Of a stretch of DNA of 64,000 bases, positions 39,903 through 49,307 are shown in pieces. The stretch comes from Streptomyces sp. NBC_00358 (GTDB lineage: Bacteria > Actinomycetota > Actinomycetes > Streptomycetales > Streptomycetaceae). The translations under genes were made by a program, and so were the position numbers. Numbering within the stretch: the stretch's first letter is position 1; the number at the start of each line of letters is the position of its first letter. The notes under the pieces are model-generated. The model was not told the DNA's origin, did not search any database, and saw nothing but the letters and a program-made list of their open reading frames with translations. The stretch is taken from positions 2,976,001 to 3,040,000 of the forward strand of contig NZ_CP107976.1 in NCBI RefSeq assembly GCF_036099295.1, read 5' to 3'.

Positions 39903-41741
39903 ATGGACTCCCAGACCTCACAGCCCTCCCCGGCCTCCCCGTCACCTCATACGTTCCAGGTCGACCTGCGCGGTCTGGTCGACCTCCTCTCCCATCACCT
40001 CTACTCCAGCCCCAAGGTCTATCTGCGCGAACTGCTGCAGAACGCGGTCGACGCGATCACCGCGCGGCGCGCCGGGGAGCCGGACGCCCCGGCCACGGTG
40101 CGTCTGTACGCCGAGGGCGGCACCCTGCGGGTGGAGGACTCCGGCGTCGGGCTCACCGAGTCCGACGTGCACAGCCTGCTGGCGACGATCGGCCGCAGTT
40201 CCAAGCGGAACGACGGCCTGGAGTCGGCGCGTTCGGACTTCCTCGGCCAGTTCGGCATCGGGCTGCTGGCGTGTTTCGTCGTCGCCGAGCGCATCCGGGT
40301 GGTCAGCCGCAGCGCCCGGACGCCCGACGCGGCGCCGGTCGAGTGGACGGCCGCCGACGACGGCTCGTACACGGTGCGCACCCTGCCGCACGAGGCGCGC
40401 ACCGAACCGGGCACCACCGTGCATCTGGTGGCGCGCGCCGGGGCGGGCGAGTGGCTGAGCGAGGAGCGGGTCCGTTCGCTGGCGCGCGACTTCGGGGCGC
40501 TGCTGCCCTACGACGTGCGCGTCGGCGACGAGCCGATCGCGGACCTTCCCGCGCCCTGGGACCGGCCCTATCCGAGTCCGGCCGGCCGAAGGGTGGCGCT
40601 GGCCCGGCACTGTCACGAGCTGTTCGGGTTCGTTCCGCTGGACTCGATCGACCTGGACGTGCCGGTCGCCGGGATCCGCGGCGTGGCCTACGTCCTGCCG
40701 TCGGCGGTCAGCCCCGCCCAGCGCGCTGGCCACCGCGTGCACCTGAAGGGCATGCTGCTCACCGAGCGGGCCGAACAGCTTTTGCCCGACTGGGCGTTCT
40801 TCGTGCGCTGCGTCCTCGACACGGACAGTCTGCGGCCCACCGCGTCCCGTGAGTCGCTGTACGAGGACGAGACCCTCGCCGCCGTACGGGAGGCGCTCGG
40901 CGAGCGCATCCGGTCCTGGCTGACGGGGCTCGCGGCGGGCGATCCGGAACGACTGGCCGCCTTCCTGTCCGTGCACCACCTGGGTGTGAAGTCGCTGGCG
41001 CGGCACGACGCGGAGATGCTGCGCACGATGCTGCCGTGGCTGCCCTTCGAGACGACCGACGGACGGCTGTCCCTGGAGGAGTTCGCGCAGCGCCACCCGG
41101 TGGTGCACTTCACGCGGACCGTCGAGGAGTACCGGCAGGTCGCGCCGATCGCCTCCGCGCAGGGCGTCGGGGTCGTCAACGGCGGCTACACGTACGACAG
41201 CGAGCTGATCGAGGCGCTGCCCGCCGTGCGCCCCGGGACGGTCGTCTCGGAGCTGGACGCGGACACCGTGACGGCTCATCTGGACGCCGTGGACCCGGCC
41301 GAGGAACTGGCCCTGTCGGCGTTCCTGGGGGCCGCGCGGGCCCGGCTCGACCCGCTGAACTGCGATGTGGTCCTGCGTGCCTTCCACCCCATGTCGGTGC
41401 CCGCCCTGCATCTGGACGACCGGGCGGCCCGCCACGAACAGGCCCGCGCGGAGGCAGAGGAGCAGGCCGACGATCTGTGGGCGGGCATCCTCGGCTCGCT
41501 GCGCGGCAGCGCACCGCGCGCGCGTCTGGTCCTCAACCACCTCAACCCGCTGATCCGCAGGATCAGTTCGCTCGGTGATCCGGACCTGATGGGCACCGCG
41601 ACGGAGTCGCTCTACGGACAGGCCCTGCTGATGGCCCAGCGCCCGCTCCGGCCCGCGGACTCGGCGCTCCTCAACCGCGCCTTCCTCGGCCTCCTGGAGT
41701 GGGCCACCCACACCGACCCCGGAAAGGACGACCGCCGATGA
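39903..41741 (+). CDS. Divergent Hsp90-family (GHKL) ATPase
   Basis: A 612-residue Hsp90/HtpG relative. The GHKL ATP site is intact: YLRELLQNAVDA (catalytic Glu43, Mg-binding Asn47), EDSGVGL (Asp79) and GQFGIGLLACF (115-125). The middle domain keeps TASRESLYED near residue 315, corresponding to the SRE(I/S)LQ segment of HtpG. The C-terminal third is unlike the HtpG dimerisation domain and has no MEEVD tail. Its stop overlaps the ATG of a large TPR gene (ATGA), so the two products are made together. A separate conventional HtpG is expected elsewhere in the genome. Confidence 0.85.
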   Translation: MDSQTSQPSPASPSPHTFQVDLRGLVDLLSHHLYSSPKVYLRELLQNAVDAITARRAGEPDAPATVRLYAEGGTLRVEDSGVGLTESDVHSLLATIGRSSKRNDGLESARSDFLGQFGIGLLACFVVAERIRVVSRSARTPDAAPVEWTAADDGSYTVRTLPHEARTEPGTTVHLVARAGAGEWLSEERVRSLARDFGALLPYDVRVGDEPIADLPAPWDRPYPSPAGRRVALARHCHELFGFVPLDSIDLDVPVAGIRGVAYVLPSAVSPAQRAGHRVHLKGMLLTERAEQLLPDWAFFVRCVLDTDSLRPTASRESLYEDETLAAVREALGERIRSWLTGLAAGDPERLAAFLSVHHLGVKSLARHDAEMLRTMLPWLPFETTDGRLSLEEFAQRHPVVHFTRTVEEYRQVAPIASAQGVGVVNGGYTYDSELIEALPAVRPGTVVSELDADTVTAHLDAVDPAEELALSAFLGAARARLDPLNCDVVLRAFHPMSVPALHLDDRAARHEQARAEAEEQADDLWAGILGSLRGSAPRARLVLNHLNPLIRRISSLGDPDLMGTATESLYGQALLMAQRPLRPADSALLNRAFLGLLEWATHTDPGKDDRR

Positions 41742-44700
41742 GCCCGGCCATGGACTTCGACACGCTGCGCCGGGCGATGGCGGACAACTACGAGCAGCCG
41801 GAGGGGCCCGGCCGCAACGCGCGCGCGGAGCAACTGCTCGTGGAGGCCGAGCGGCTGAACATCCCGCTCGCCGTCGTCGAGGCGCTCGGACACCAGCTGA
41901 AGGTCTACAACTACAGCTCCGAGAAGGGCAAGATGTTCGTCCCCTTCGCGCGCCTGCTGCGCATGTGGGACGAACACCCCGAGGACTTCGACGAGTTCGA
42001 GATCCACTCGCTGCACTGGGTCTTCAAGTGGATGTCGGCGGGCATGCTCGACCAGCCGCACGTCCCGCTCGCCTCCATAGAGAAGTGGCTCGGCGAGATG
42101 GAGCGGCGCTACCGACTCGCCGGTCACTCCGAACGGGCCGTGCGCAGCGCCGAGTTCAGCGTCGCCGCGCACCTGGGCGACCTGGAGCGCGCCGAGCGGG
42201 CGTACACCGCGTGGATGGCCGCGGACCGCGACTCGATGGCCGACTGCCACGCGTGCGAGCTGCACGGGCAGGGGTGGTGGCGGTCGGTGCGCGGCGCGGA
42301 CCCGGAGGCGCTGGAGCTGTGGGCGCCGGTCCTGGAGGGCGAGTACACGTGCGCCCACCAGCCGCACACCGTCCTCGCGTCCTCCCTGCTGCCGCTGCTG
42401 CGCCTCGGACGCGTCGAGGAGGCGCGCGCCCATCATCTGCGCGGATTCCGGCTGGTACGGGCCATGGAGAGCATGCGGGGCGCGTACGCGGACCATGTGG
42501 AGTTCTGCGCCCTCACCGGCAACGAGGCACGCGCCCTGGAACTGCTCGCGGAGCGCCCGGCCTACTTCACGGACTCCGGGGACCCGCGCAGCAAGCTGGA
42601 CTTCATGGCGGTGGTGGCGCTCACCATGGACCGTCTGACCTTCCTCGGGCTCGGCGGACAGCCGGTTCCGGGGCCTGCCGGGAGCGCGTGGACGGCGGCG
42701 GGACTCGCCGTGCACGCGCGCGGGGAGGCGCTCGCGCTGGCCGCGCGGTTCGACGCCCGCAACGGCACGTCGTACGTCAGCGAGCGCGCCCGTGCGCGGA
42801 TGGACCGTCCGGCGCTCGTCGACCGGCTGCCGCTGGGGGTGCGCTCCACGCGCCCCGCACGCACCGGACCGCGGGTGTCGGCGCCGGTGGCCGCGCCCCC
42901 GCCGCAGACCGTGGCCGAGGCCGCCGGACCCGATCTGGACGCGCTGCTCACCGAGGCCCGGCGGCTCTCGGCGCGGCGGGACCCGGACGCGGTGGCGGCG
43001 TGGGCGGCGGTCTCGCGCGCCTCCGAGGGCCGCGAACTGGACGTACGCGACCGCGCGGAGATCGCCGACCACGAGGCGATGGGCCGCGGGCCGCAGGGCG
43101 CCGCTCTCTTCCACCGGGCCGCCGAGCTGTACGCCGAGGCGGGTGACCCCGGCGAGGCGCTGGCGGCCCGTTCCCGCGCCGCGTACGTCCGGGCGCTGTC
43201 CGGCGGGGCCGCGGAGGTCCTGGACACCGTCGCGGAGCTGCGCGAAGAGGTGCTGGCCCTCTTCGAGGAGGGCGGGACCGAGGTGTCCCAGACGGCGTCC
43301 GTGCTGGTGGGGCGGGCACGGACGTTGATGCAGCGGGTGGACGAGCTGGAGGCCGGTCCGGAGAGCGGGCAGCCTCTCACCGGCACCGAGGGTGATGTCC
43401 TGGTGGCCGCCGAGGAGGCCGCGCGGGAGTTGCTGGCCCTCGCGGAGCCGTATGCCGGGGACGATGTGGCACTGGCGTCGCGGGCCGCCGAGGCGTACGC
43501 GATGCTCGGGGAGCTCGCGGCCCGCGCCGATGACGCCGAGGCCGCCGCCGCGCTTCTCACGCGGGCGGTCGAGGGGTTCGTGGCGGCGGGGCTGCCGTGG
43601 TTCGCCGTCGAGTACGACTCCCGGCTCGCCGGGATCGCGATGCACCTCGGCGACTCGGAGGCGGCGGAGCGGGCGACGCGGGCGGCGCTGGACCACGGGG
43701 GTTCCCATCTGGAGCCGGCCGGCCATGCCCAACTGCACCTCCGGCTGGCCGAGATACTCGCCGCCACCGGGCAGTTCGGCCCCGCCTCCGAGCACGCCCT
43801 GGAGGCCGCGCACTGGGCCGACGAAGCCGGCGAGGCCGTCACGCTCGGGGCCTGGGCGCGCCACCAGCTCGGGGGGTTCCTGCTCCGCCGGGGCCGGTGG
43901 GCGGAGGCCGCCGAGATCCTGGAGTCGGCGCTGCCGGACCTGACCGGCGAGATGCACGGCGACGGCGCGATCGTGCAGACGCGCTGGTGGCTGGGCGACT
44001 GCCTCACCGAGCTCGGTGAGCACCGCGAGGCCGCCGAACACTGGCTGCGCGCCGCGGACATCGCCCGGCACTGGCCCGAGCAGCGCGACCACGCGATGCT
44101 CGCGCACCTCGCGGCCGAGGCCCTGGGGCATGCGGGGCTGACCGCCCAGGCGGATCAGGCGTACGCCCGCGCGGGCGACCTCTGGCGCGAGCTGGGCGAC
44201 GTCCACGGGCTGGTCCGGGCGCTCCGGGCCCGTGCGTGGGCCGCGGCCCGGCTGGACGGAGGGCTCGACGCGGCGCGGGAGTTGATGGGCGCGGCGGTCC
44301 AGGAGTGCGAGTCGGCGGTCCAGGCCTGGGGCACGGCACCGAAGTCACCGGGGGCACAGCCCCCGGGCACGCCGGGCGGCTCCCGCTCCGAAGGCGGTGA
44401 CGGGTTCGGGGACGAGGGGGCGCGGCGCCGCGCCGTCGCCGAACTCGGGCACAGCCACTGCCAGTTCGGGGACCTGGTGGCCCGTTCCGTACCGGAGGGC
44501 GCGGAGGAGGCCGTCATGCGGGTCGCGTTCGAGGAGGCCCTCGGGTACATCGCCCTGGCGATCCCCGTGTTCGCCTCCCTCGGGGACGACCTGCTCGGCG
44601 CCCGGACGAGGGCGGAGCTGGCGGCCTGCCGGCTGGAGGCCGACCTGGGACGGCGCGAGGCCGCCACGGCACGCGCGCGCGGTGTCCTGGCCGCGTGCGC

Positions 44701-44785
44701 GCGGCTGGACGGCGAGGTCGCCGGGGCCCGGCGTGCCGACGCCGAGGAGATGCTCGCGCTCCTGGAGAAGGCCGACAAGCCCTGA
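41738..44785 (+). CDS. Large TPR-repeat protein coupled to the Hsp90-like ATPase
   Basis: A 1015-residue, almost entirely helical protein. Repeats of the TPR type recur through residues 80-330 and 400-1010 (for example GHSERAVRSAEFSVAAHLGD, DPGEALAARSRAAYVRAL, DSEAAERATRAALDHGG, GRWAEAAEILESALPDL). A Pro/Ala linker lies near 380-405, and a Gly/Ser/Asp-rich linker near 866-897. No catalytic domain or signal peptide is visible. ATG 41738 overlaps the hsp90 stop by four bases, arguing for a stoichiometric complex. By analogy with eukaryotic TPR co-chaperones it may be an adaptor for the Hsp90-like partner; that is inference. Confidence 0.75.
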   Translation: MSPAMDFDTLRRAMADNYEQPEGPGRNARAEQLLVEAERLNIPLAVVEALGHQLKVYNYSSEKGKMFVPFARLLRMWDEHPEDFDEFEIHSLHWVFKWMSAGMLDQPHVPLASIEKWLGEMERRYRLAGHSERAVRSAEFSVAAHLGDLERAERAYTAWMAADRDSMADCHACELHGQGWWRSVRGADPEALELWAPVLEGEYTCAHQPHTVLASSLLPLLRLGRVEEARAHHLRGFRLVRAMESMRGAYADHVEFCALTGNEARALELLAERPAYFTDSGDPRSKLDFMAVVALTMDRLTFLGLGGQPVPGPAGSAWTAAGLAVHARGEALALAARFDARNGTSYVSERARARMDRPALVDRLPLGVRSTRPARTGPRVSAPVAAPPPQTVAEAAGPDLDALLTEARRLSARRDPDAVAAWAAVSRASEGRELDVRDRAEIADHEAMGRGPQGAALFHRAAELYAEAGDPGEALAARSRAAYVRALSGGAAEVLDTVAELREEVLALFEEGGTEVSQTASVLVGRARTLMQRVDELEAGPESGQPLTGTEGDVLVAAEEAARELLALAEPYAGDDVALASRAAEAYAMLGELAARADDAEAAAALLTRAVEGFVAAGLPWFAVEYDSRLAGIAMHLGDSEAAERATRAALDHGGSHLEPAGHAQLHLRLAEILAATGQFGPASEHALEAAHWADEAGEAVTLGAWARHQLGGFLLRRGRWAEAAEILESALPDLTGEMHGDGAIVQTRWWLGDCLTELGEHREAAEHWLRAADIARHWPEQRDHAMLAHLAAEALGHAGLTAQADQAYARAGDLWRELGDVHGLVRALRARAWAAARLDGGLDAARELMGAAVQECESAVQAWGTAPKSPGAQPPGTPGGSRSEGGDGFGDEGARRRAVAELGHSHCQFGDLVARSVPEGAEEAVMRVAFEEALGYIALAIPVFASLGDDLLGARTRAELAACRLEADLGRREAATARARGVLAACARLDGEVAGARRADAEEMLALLEKADKP

Positions 44786-44831
44786 CCGATGCCGTGCGGT
44801 GCCGTGGCATGCCAGGGCACCGGGCTGGTCC

Positions 44832-45755
44832 TCACACTCCGGTGTCGTGATCCGGGGCGTCGTCGCCGCGGATCGTCCGGGCCGCACGGCGCAGTTCGTC
44901 GAGCACCGTTCGTACGGCCCTGCGTGCCACGCGTTCGGGGCGGTGGAGCACGTCGATGCGCCGTACGGCGTGGACCCCGCTGAGCGGTCGCAGAACCAGC
45001 GCGGGATGCGGGCGCGTGGTCCAGCGGGGCATCAGGGCGAGCCCGCCCCCCGCGGCGACCGTCTCCGCGACGACCGAGAACTCGTTGATGCGGTGGACGA
45101 TGTCGAGCCGCCGGTTCGCGGCGGTCGCGATGGCGTCGATGGTGGCCATCAGCGGGAACCCGTCGTGCACGGTGATCCAGGGCCGGTCGGCGACATCACC
45201 CGGGGTCAGTCGCTCCCGGCGGGCCAGCGGATGGTCGGCCGGCATGGCGACGTCGAGGGGTTCGCGCAGCAGGGTGGTCGCGGTGACGGTGCGCGGCCAG
45301 GGCGGCGCGTGCGCGAGGTGATGGGCGAGGACGAGGTCGTAGTCCCGTGTCAGCCGGGGGAACTGGTCCTGCGCCACGTCCTCGTCGGCGAACGAGAGCC
45401 GTGGGGCCGCCGGGGTCCGGCCGCGCAGCAGGACCGGGAAGAAGGTGGCGCCCGCGCTGTGGAAGGCGGCCACCGACACGTCTCCGGCCGGCTCCTCGAC
45501 GAACTCGTCCACGCAGTGCCGTGCCCGGGCGAGCGCGCTCTCCACCTCGATCGCCGCACCGGCCAGGGCCCGCCCGGCGTCCGTCAGCACCAGCCGCCGT
45601 CCGTCGCGTTCGGTGAGCGGGACGGGGATCGAGCGCTGCAGCAGGCGCAGGTGCTGCGAGATCGCCGAGGGGGTCATCAGCAGCGCCTCCGCGACGGCTG
45701 TGACGCTTCCCAGCTCACCGAGTTCCCGCAAGATCCGCAGTTGCCGCTCGTTCAC
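44832..45755 (-). CDS. LysR-family transcriptional regulator
   Basis: A 307-residue regulator with an N-terminal winged helix (MNERQLRILRELGELGSVTAVAEAL, SAISQHLRLLQ) and a LysR substrate-binding domain (about 90-295). Divergent from the EamA transporter gene with a short shared control region, the classic LysR arrangement, so it likely controls that transporter in response to its substrate. It converges with the TPR gene 46 bases away. Confidence 0.88.
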   Translation of the reverse strand: MNERQLRILRELGELGSVTAVAEALLMTPSAISQHLRLLQRSIPVPLTERDGRRLVLTDAGRALAGAAIEVESALARARHCVDEFVEEPAGDVSVAAFHSAGATFFPVLLRGRTPAAPRLSFADEDVAQDQFPRLTRDYDLVLAHHLAHAPPWPRTVTATTLLREPLDVAMPADHPLARRERLTPGDVADRPWITVHDGFPLMATIDAIATAANRRLDIVHRINEFSVVAETVAAGGGLALMPRWTTRPHPALVLRPLSGVHAVRRIDVLHRPERVARRAVRTVLDELRRAARTIRGDDAPDHDTGV

Positions 45756-45835
45756 CCGTTCATTGTAGTGATGCTTAAAAGGCGGTGAAGAACTTCGCTC
45801 TGTGCTTCAGGGTCGGGGTGCGGGAGCGTGTGGGC

Positions 45836-46762
45836 GTGTCCCGAGTCCGCAGCACCGACGCGGTGCTTCTCCTTGTCGCCGCCGTCTGGGGTTCCAGTTA
45901 TCTGGCCGCCAAGACCGCCACTTCGACGCTCCCCGTCCTCCTCGTCCTGTTCGTGCGGTACGGCATCGCGGCCGTCGCCTGTGTCGCCCTCGTCGCCGCC
46001 CGGCGCCGGACAGGGCGCTGCACGCGCGACGAGCTCCGCCTCGGGGCGGTGCTGGGGGTCACCCAGGCCGCGGTCCTGGTCCTGGAGACGTACGGTGTCG
46101 CGCACACCAGCGCGGCCAACGCGGGCCTGCTCATCAGCCTCACCGTCGTCCTCACCCCGTTGCTGGACCGTACGGCCGGCACGGCCGGGCTGCCGGCGCG
46201 CTACTTCGCCGCCACCGGTCTGTGCCTCCTGGCCGTCGGGCTCCTGGTGTCCGGCAGCGGTTTCCACTCGCCCCGGAGCGGCGATCTGCTGATCCTCGCC
46301 GCCGCGCTGGTCCGCGCCGCCCATGTGGCGCTCGTGGGGCGGCTCACCGCCCGTCGCTCCGTACGGCCCCTGCACCTGACGGCCGTCCAGACGGTCGTCG
46401 GCACCGTCCTGTTCGCGGTGCCGGCCGCCAACGCACTGCCGGCGCTCGGCAGGGTCGATGCCTCGGGCTGGGCGCAGCTTCTCTATCTCGCCCTGTTCTG
46501 CAGCGTGTTCGCCTTCCTCGCCCAGACCTGGGCGGTGCAGCGGGGTTCCGCCAGCCGGGCCAGTCTGCTGCTGGGCACCGAGCCGGTCTGGGCCGTCGCG
46601 GTCGGCATCGGCATGGGCGGCGAGCACCTCACGGTGCTCACCGCCCTCGGTGCCGTGCTCATGGTCGCCGGAACGTACTGGGGGCAGGCCGTCGAACGCG
46701 CCCACCGGACGGTCGTACGCACAGAGGAGCCCCGGCGGGACACGGTCCCCGCGACCGCCTGA
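45836..46762 (+). CDS. EamA/DMT-superfamily transporter
   Basis: About 308 residues with ten predicted helices in two EamA halves. The first starts STDAVLLLVAAVWGSSYLAAK and the second (about 150-290) contains FCSVFAFLAQTWAVQRGSASRASLLLGTEPVWA. Such proteins export amino acids or other metabolites. GTG 45836 leaves a realistic 80-base promoter region against lysR; GTG 45785, 51 bases upstream in frame, is the alternative. Confidence 0.85.
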   Translation: MSRVRSTDAVLLLVAAVWGSSYLAAKTATSTLPVLLVLFVRYGIAAVACVALVAARRRTGRCTRDELRLGAVLGVTQAAVLVLETYGVAHTSAANAGLLISLTVVLTPLLDRTAGTAGLPARYFAATGLCLLAVGLLVSGSGFHSPRSGDLLILAAALVRAAHVALVGRLTARRSVRPLHLTAVQTVVGTVLFAVPAANALPALGRVDASGWAQLLYLALFCSVFAFLAQTWAVQRGSASRASLLLGTEPVWAVAVGIGMGGEHLTVLTALGAVLMVAGTYWGQAVERAHRTVVRTEEPRRDTVPATA

Positions 46763-46804
46763 CCGCCGCTTCAACGCTCACCGCTGCCGCTCCGCTCGGC
46801 TCCG

Positions 46805-48733
46805 CTACTCGACGCCGATCAGCAGCAGCGCGCCCTGGCGCCCGCCCCGGTACACCACGGTGTCCACCGCGAGATACGACTCCCGTACCCGGGACTCCAG
46901 GTGCGCGGCGATGGTCTCGGGGGCCTCGTCGCCCAGGACGAGGGTGACCATCTCGCCGCCCGCCGCCAGCATGCGGTCGAGGACGGTCTCCGCCGTGGTG
47001 GTGAGGTCGGCGCCGATGATCGCGACGTCGCCGTCGATGAGGCCGAGGACGTCCCCGGCCTGGCAGATCCCGGCCATGGTCCAGGACTGCCGTTCGGCGA
47101 CGGCGACCTCGGCGTAGCGGGTGGCGCCCGCCGCCGAGGTCATCGCGACGACGTCCTCGTCGAAGCGGCGCTCGGGTTCGTGCACGGCGAGCGCGGCGAT
47201 GCCCTGCACCGCGGACCTGGTCGGGATCAGCGCGACCCGGACGCCCTCGGCGCGGGCCTGTTCGGCGGCCGCCGCCGCGGTGTGCCGCAGGTCGGCGTCG
47301 TTGGGCAGCAGCACCACCTCGCGCGCGTGGGCCCGTCGTACGGCCTCCACGAGCTCCCCGCTGGCGGGCGGCTCCCCCGGCCGCGCCAGCACGGTGGTCG
47401 CCCCCGCCTCCGTGTACAGCCCGGCCAGGCCCTCGCCCGGCACGACGGCCACGACGGCGCGCTGCGCCCGCTCGCGGGGCGGACGCCCGGCCCCGGCGCC
47501 GGTGTGCACGTCGCCGAGACCGAAGTGGGTGATCCGGATGCGGTGCGGCCGGCCCGCCTCGACGCCCGCCTCGACGGCCGCGCCCGCGTCGTCCACATGC
47601 ACATGGACGTTCCACAGTCCGTCGCCGCCGACCACGACCAGGGAGTCGCCGAGCCCGTCGAGCCGGTCCCGCAGACGGTCCACGGCGGCGTCCTCGGCCT
47701 CCAGGAGGTAGATCACCTCGAAGGCGGGGTTGCCGTCCCCCGCGGCCCCGTCCGCGCAGACGTCCGTCGCGTCGGTCCCGCCGGACCCGTTGGACCCGTC
47801 GGCCCGGTACGCGGCCGGACCAGGGCGCTCGCCCGCACCGGCTCGGCCGGCTGGGCCGGCTCCCGGTCGGGTGTCCCGGGAGCCGGGGGTTCCGGCCTCG
47901 GGGACACCGGACGCCCCGGACGCGGCCGTGGCATCGGGAACGGGCTCCGCACCGCGCCCGGTGAGGCCCGCGCAGGCCCCGGGTGTCCTCGGCGCCTCCC
48001 CCGTGAACGTCTGGACCAGCGCCGCCAGTACCGCCACCAGCCCCCGGCCGCCCGCGTCGACCACACCGGCGTGCTCCAGGACGGCCAGTTGCCCGGTGGT
48101 CTCGGCGAGCGCGGCGCAGGCTCCCTCGTAGGCCTCGTTCGCGACCGCGGCGCAGTCCCCCTCGACGCCGAAGGCGGCTTCGGCGGCGGCCGAGGCGACG
48201 GTGAGGACCGTTCCCTCGACGGGGTGCGCGACGGCCTTGCGCGCGGAATCGGCGGCGTTGCGCAGGGCGAGGCGCATGCCCGCGCCGTCGGTGTGAGCCG
48301 TCTCACTGTCGGCGGCGAGCACCTGCGCCATGCCCCGCAGCAGTTGCGCGAGGATGGTTCCGGAGTTGCCCCGGGCTCCGATCAGGGCGCCGTGCGCCAT
48401 CGCCCGCGCCGCGTCGGCGAGGGGAACACCGCTCCCGTCCGCGGCCCCGACGCCTGAGGCCGCCACGACGTCTTCGGCCGGCCCGTGCCCCGCGGCGGGC
48501 TCGTCCCGCCCCGGGGCCCCGGGGGCCATCGCCTCGTGACCCGCGAACACCGCCTCGACCGCGGCCGCGGCCGATTCCATCGTCAGATACAGGTTCGTCC
48601 CGGTGTCCCCGTCGGCGACCGGGTAGACATTGATCGCGTCGATCTCCTCGCGCGCGCGGCCCAGGGCCTCCAGCGCGAGGCCGCACCAGGTGCGCACCGC
48701 GAGAGCATCGAATGTCTGCGGCACCTGCGGCAC
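46805..48733 (-). CDS. fakA: DAK2/DhaL-domain protein, fatty acid kinase A-like (FakA/YloV)
   Basis: Likely ATP-binding subunit phosphorylating fatty acids presented by a FakB (DegV) partner. The DhaL domain has NVYPVADGDTGTNLYLTM (Asp cluster, residues 35-52) and LIGARGNSGTILAQLLRG (118-134). The C-terminal YloV domain runs from about 336 to 642. Between them is an unusually long low-complexity Gly/Ala/Pro linker (about 246-335). GTG 48733 is five bases after AAGGAGG. Divergent from rpmB. Confidence 0.85.
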   Translation of the reverse strand: MPQVPQTFDALAVRTWCGLALEALGRAREEIDAINVYPVADGDTGTNLYLTMESAAAAVEAVFAGHEAMAPGAPGRDEPAAGHGPAEDVVAASGVGAADGSGVPLADAARAMAHGALIGARGNSGTILAQLLRGMAQVLAADSETAHTDGAGMRLALRNAADSARKAVAHPVEGTVLTVASAAAEAAFGVEGDCAAVANEAYEGACAALAETTGQLAVLEHAGVVDAGGRGLVAVLAALVQTFTGEAPRTPGACAGLTGRGAEPVPDATAASGASGVPEAGTPGSRDTRPGAGPAGRAGAGERPGPAAYRADGSNGSGGTDATDVCADGAAGDGNPAFEVIYLLEAEDAAVDRLRDRLDGLGDSLVVVGGDGLWNVHVHVDDAGAAVEAGVEAGRPHRIRITHFGLGDVHTGAGAGRPPRERAQRAVVAVVPGEGLAGLYTEAGATTVLARPGEPPASGELVEAVRRAHAREVVLLPNDADLRHTAAAAAEQARAEGVRVALIPTRSAVQGIAALAVHEPERRFDEDVVAMTSAAGATRYAEVAVAERQSWTMAGICQAGDVLGLIDGDVAIIGADLTTTAETVLDRMLAAGGEMVTLVLGDEAPETIAAHLESRVRESYLAVDTVVYRGGRQGALLLIGVE

Positions 48734-48883
48734 CTGCGCCTCCTTGGGCTGCTGGACGTGGGACGCAGCGTAGACCCAGAAAGGGTTACTGCCGGTAGAG
48801 GGCCCCGAGGAGGGCGGAGTCGCGGACCGGCAGGTCATGGTAGTTTCGTTCTCCGGACGCAGTCGTTGTATGCTGCTCCAGTT

Positions 48884-48900
48884 GCCCGATCCGATCGGGC
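48884..48900. promoter_or_regulatory. Palindrome in the fakA-rpmB divergent promoter region
   Basis: GCCCGAT and ATCGGGC flank CCG, 93 bases before rpmB and 150 before fakA. It could be an operator for either gene or a leader hairpin in the rpmB mRNA. A plausible -10 (TATGCT, 48869-48874) lies just upstream of it for rpmB. Confidence 0.4.
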
Positions 48901-48992
48901 CATCCCCCTGGCACCGCCACTCAGATCCTAGATCTTGATTCTCGGCATGCCGGGATCAACCGTAAGTGCATCTGAAGTCTTTGGAGTGACCC

Positions 48993-49178
48993 GTGGCTGC
49001 CAACTGCGACGTCTGCGGCAAGGGGCCGGGCTTCGGCAACAACATCTCGCACTCGCACCGCCGTACACCGCGTCGCTGGAACCCCAACATCCAGCGCGTT
49101 CGTACCGTGGTGGGCGGGACGCCGAAGCGCGTGAACGCTTGCACCTCGTGCATCAAGGCCGGCAAGGTCACGCGCTGA
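48993..49178 (+). CDS. rpmB: 50S ribosomal protein L28, zinc-ribbon form
   Basis: A 61-residue ribosomal protein, [24 protein letters not shown], with two CxxC pairs (CDVC, CTSC) marking the zinc-binding version. Streptomyces usually hold a second, cysteine-free L28 under Zur control elsewhere. GTG 48993. A canonical intrinsic terminator follows. Confidence 0.97.
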   Translation: MAANCDVCGKGPGFGNNISHSHRRTPRRWNPNIQRVRTVVGGTPKRVNACTSCIKAGKVTR

Positions 49179-49220
49179 CAACCGCTAGCGCGCGGCCACT
49201 GCTGGTACGTCTGCACTGAG

Positions 49221-49250
49221 CCCGTCCACCTCACGGTGGGCGGGTTTTTT
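49221..49250 (+). terminator. Intrinsic terminator of rpmB with U-tract
   Basis: CCCGTCCACC and GGTGGGCGGG (one G-U pair) around TCAC, then six Ts. One of the very few terminators in the window with a U-tract. Confidence 0.9.
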
Positions 49251-49307
49251 GCTGCCTTCTTTTACTGTCTTCCTTTGCTGCCTCCGTCCTTCCCGCCTCC
49301 GTGCGTG

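Noticed and set aside
44348..44366. CCGGGGGC-ACA-GCCCCCGG hairpin inside the TPR gene as a terminator or insertion
   Set aside because: It is in frame, lies in a Gly/Pro/Ser linker and the gene continues normally for 420 bases; probably a captured intergenic palindrome.
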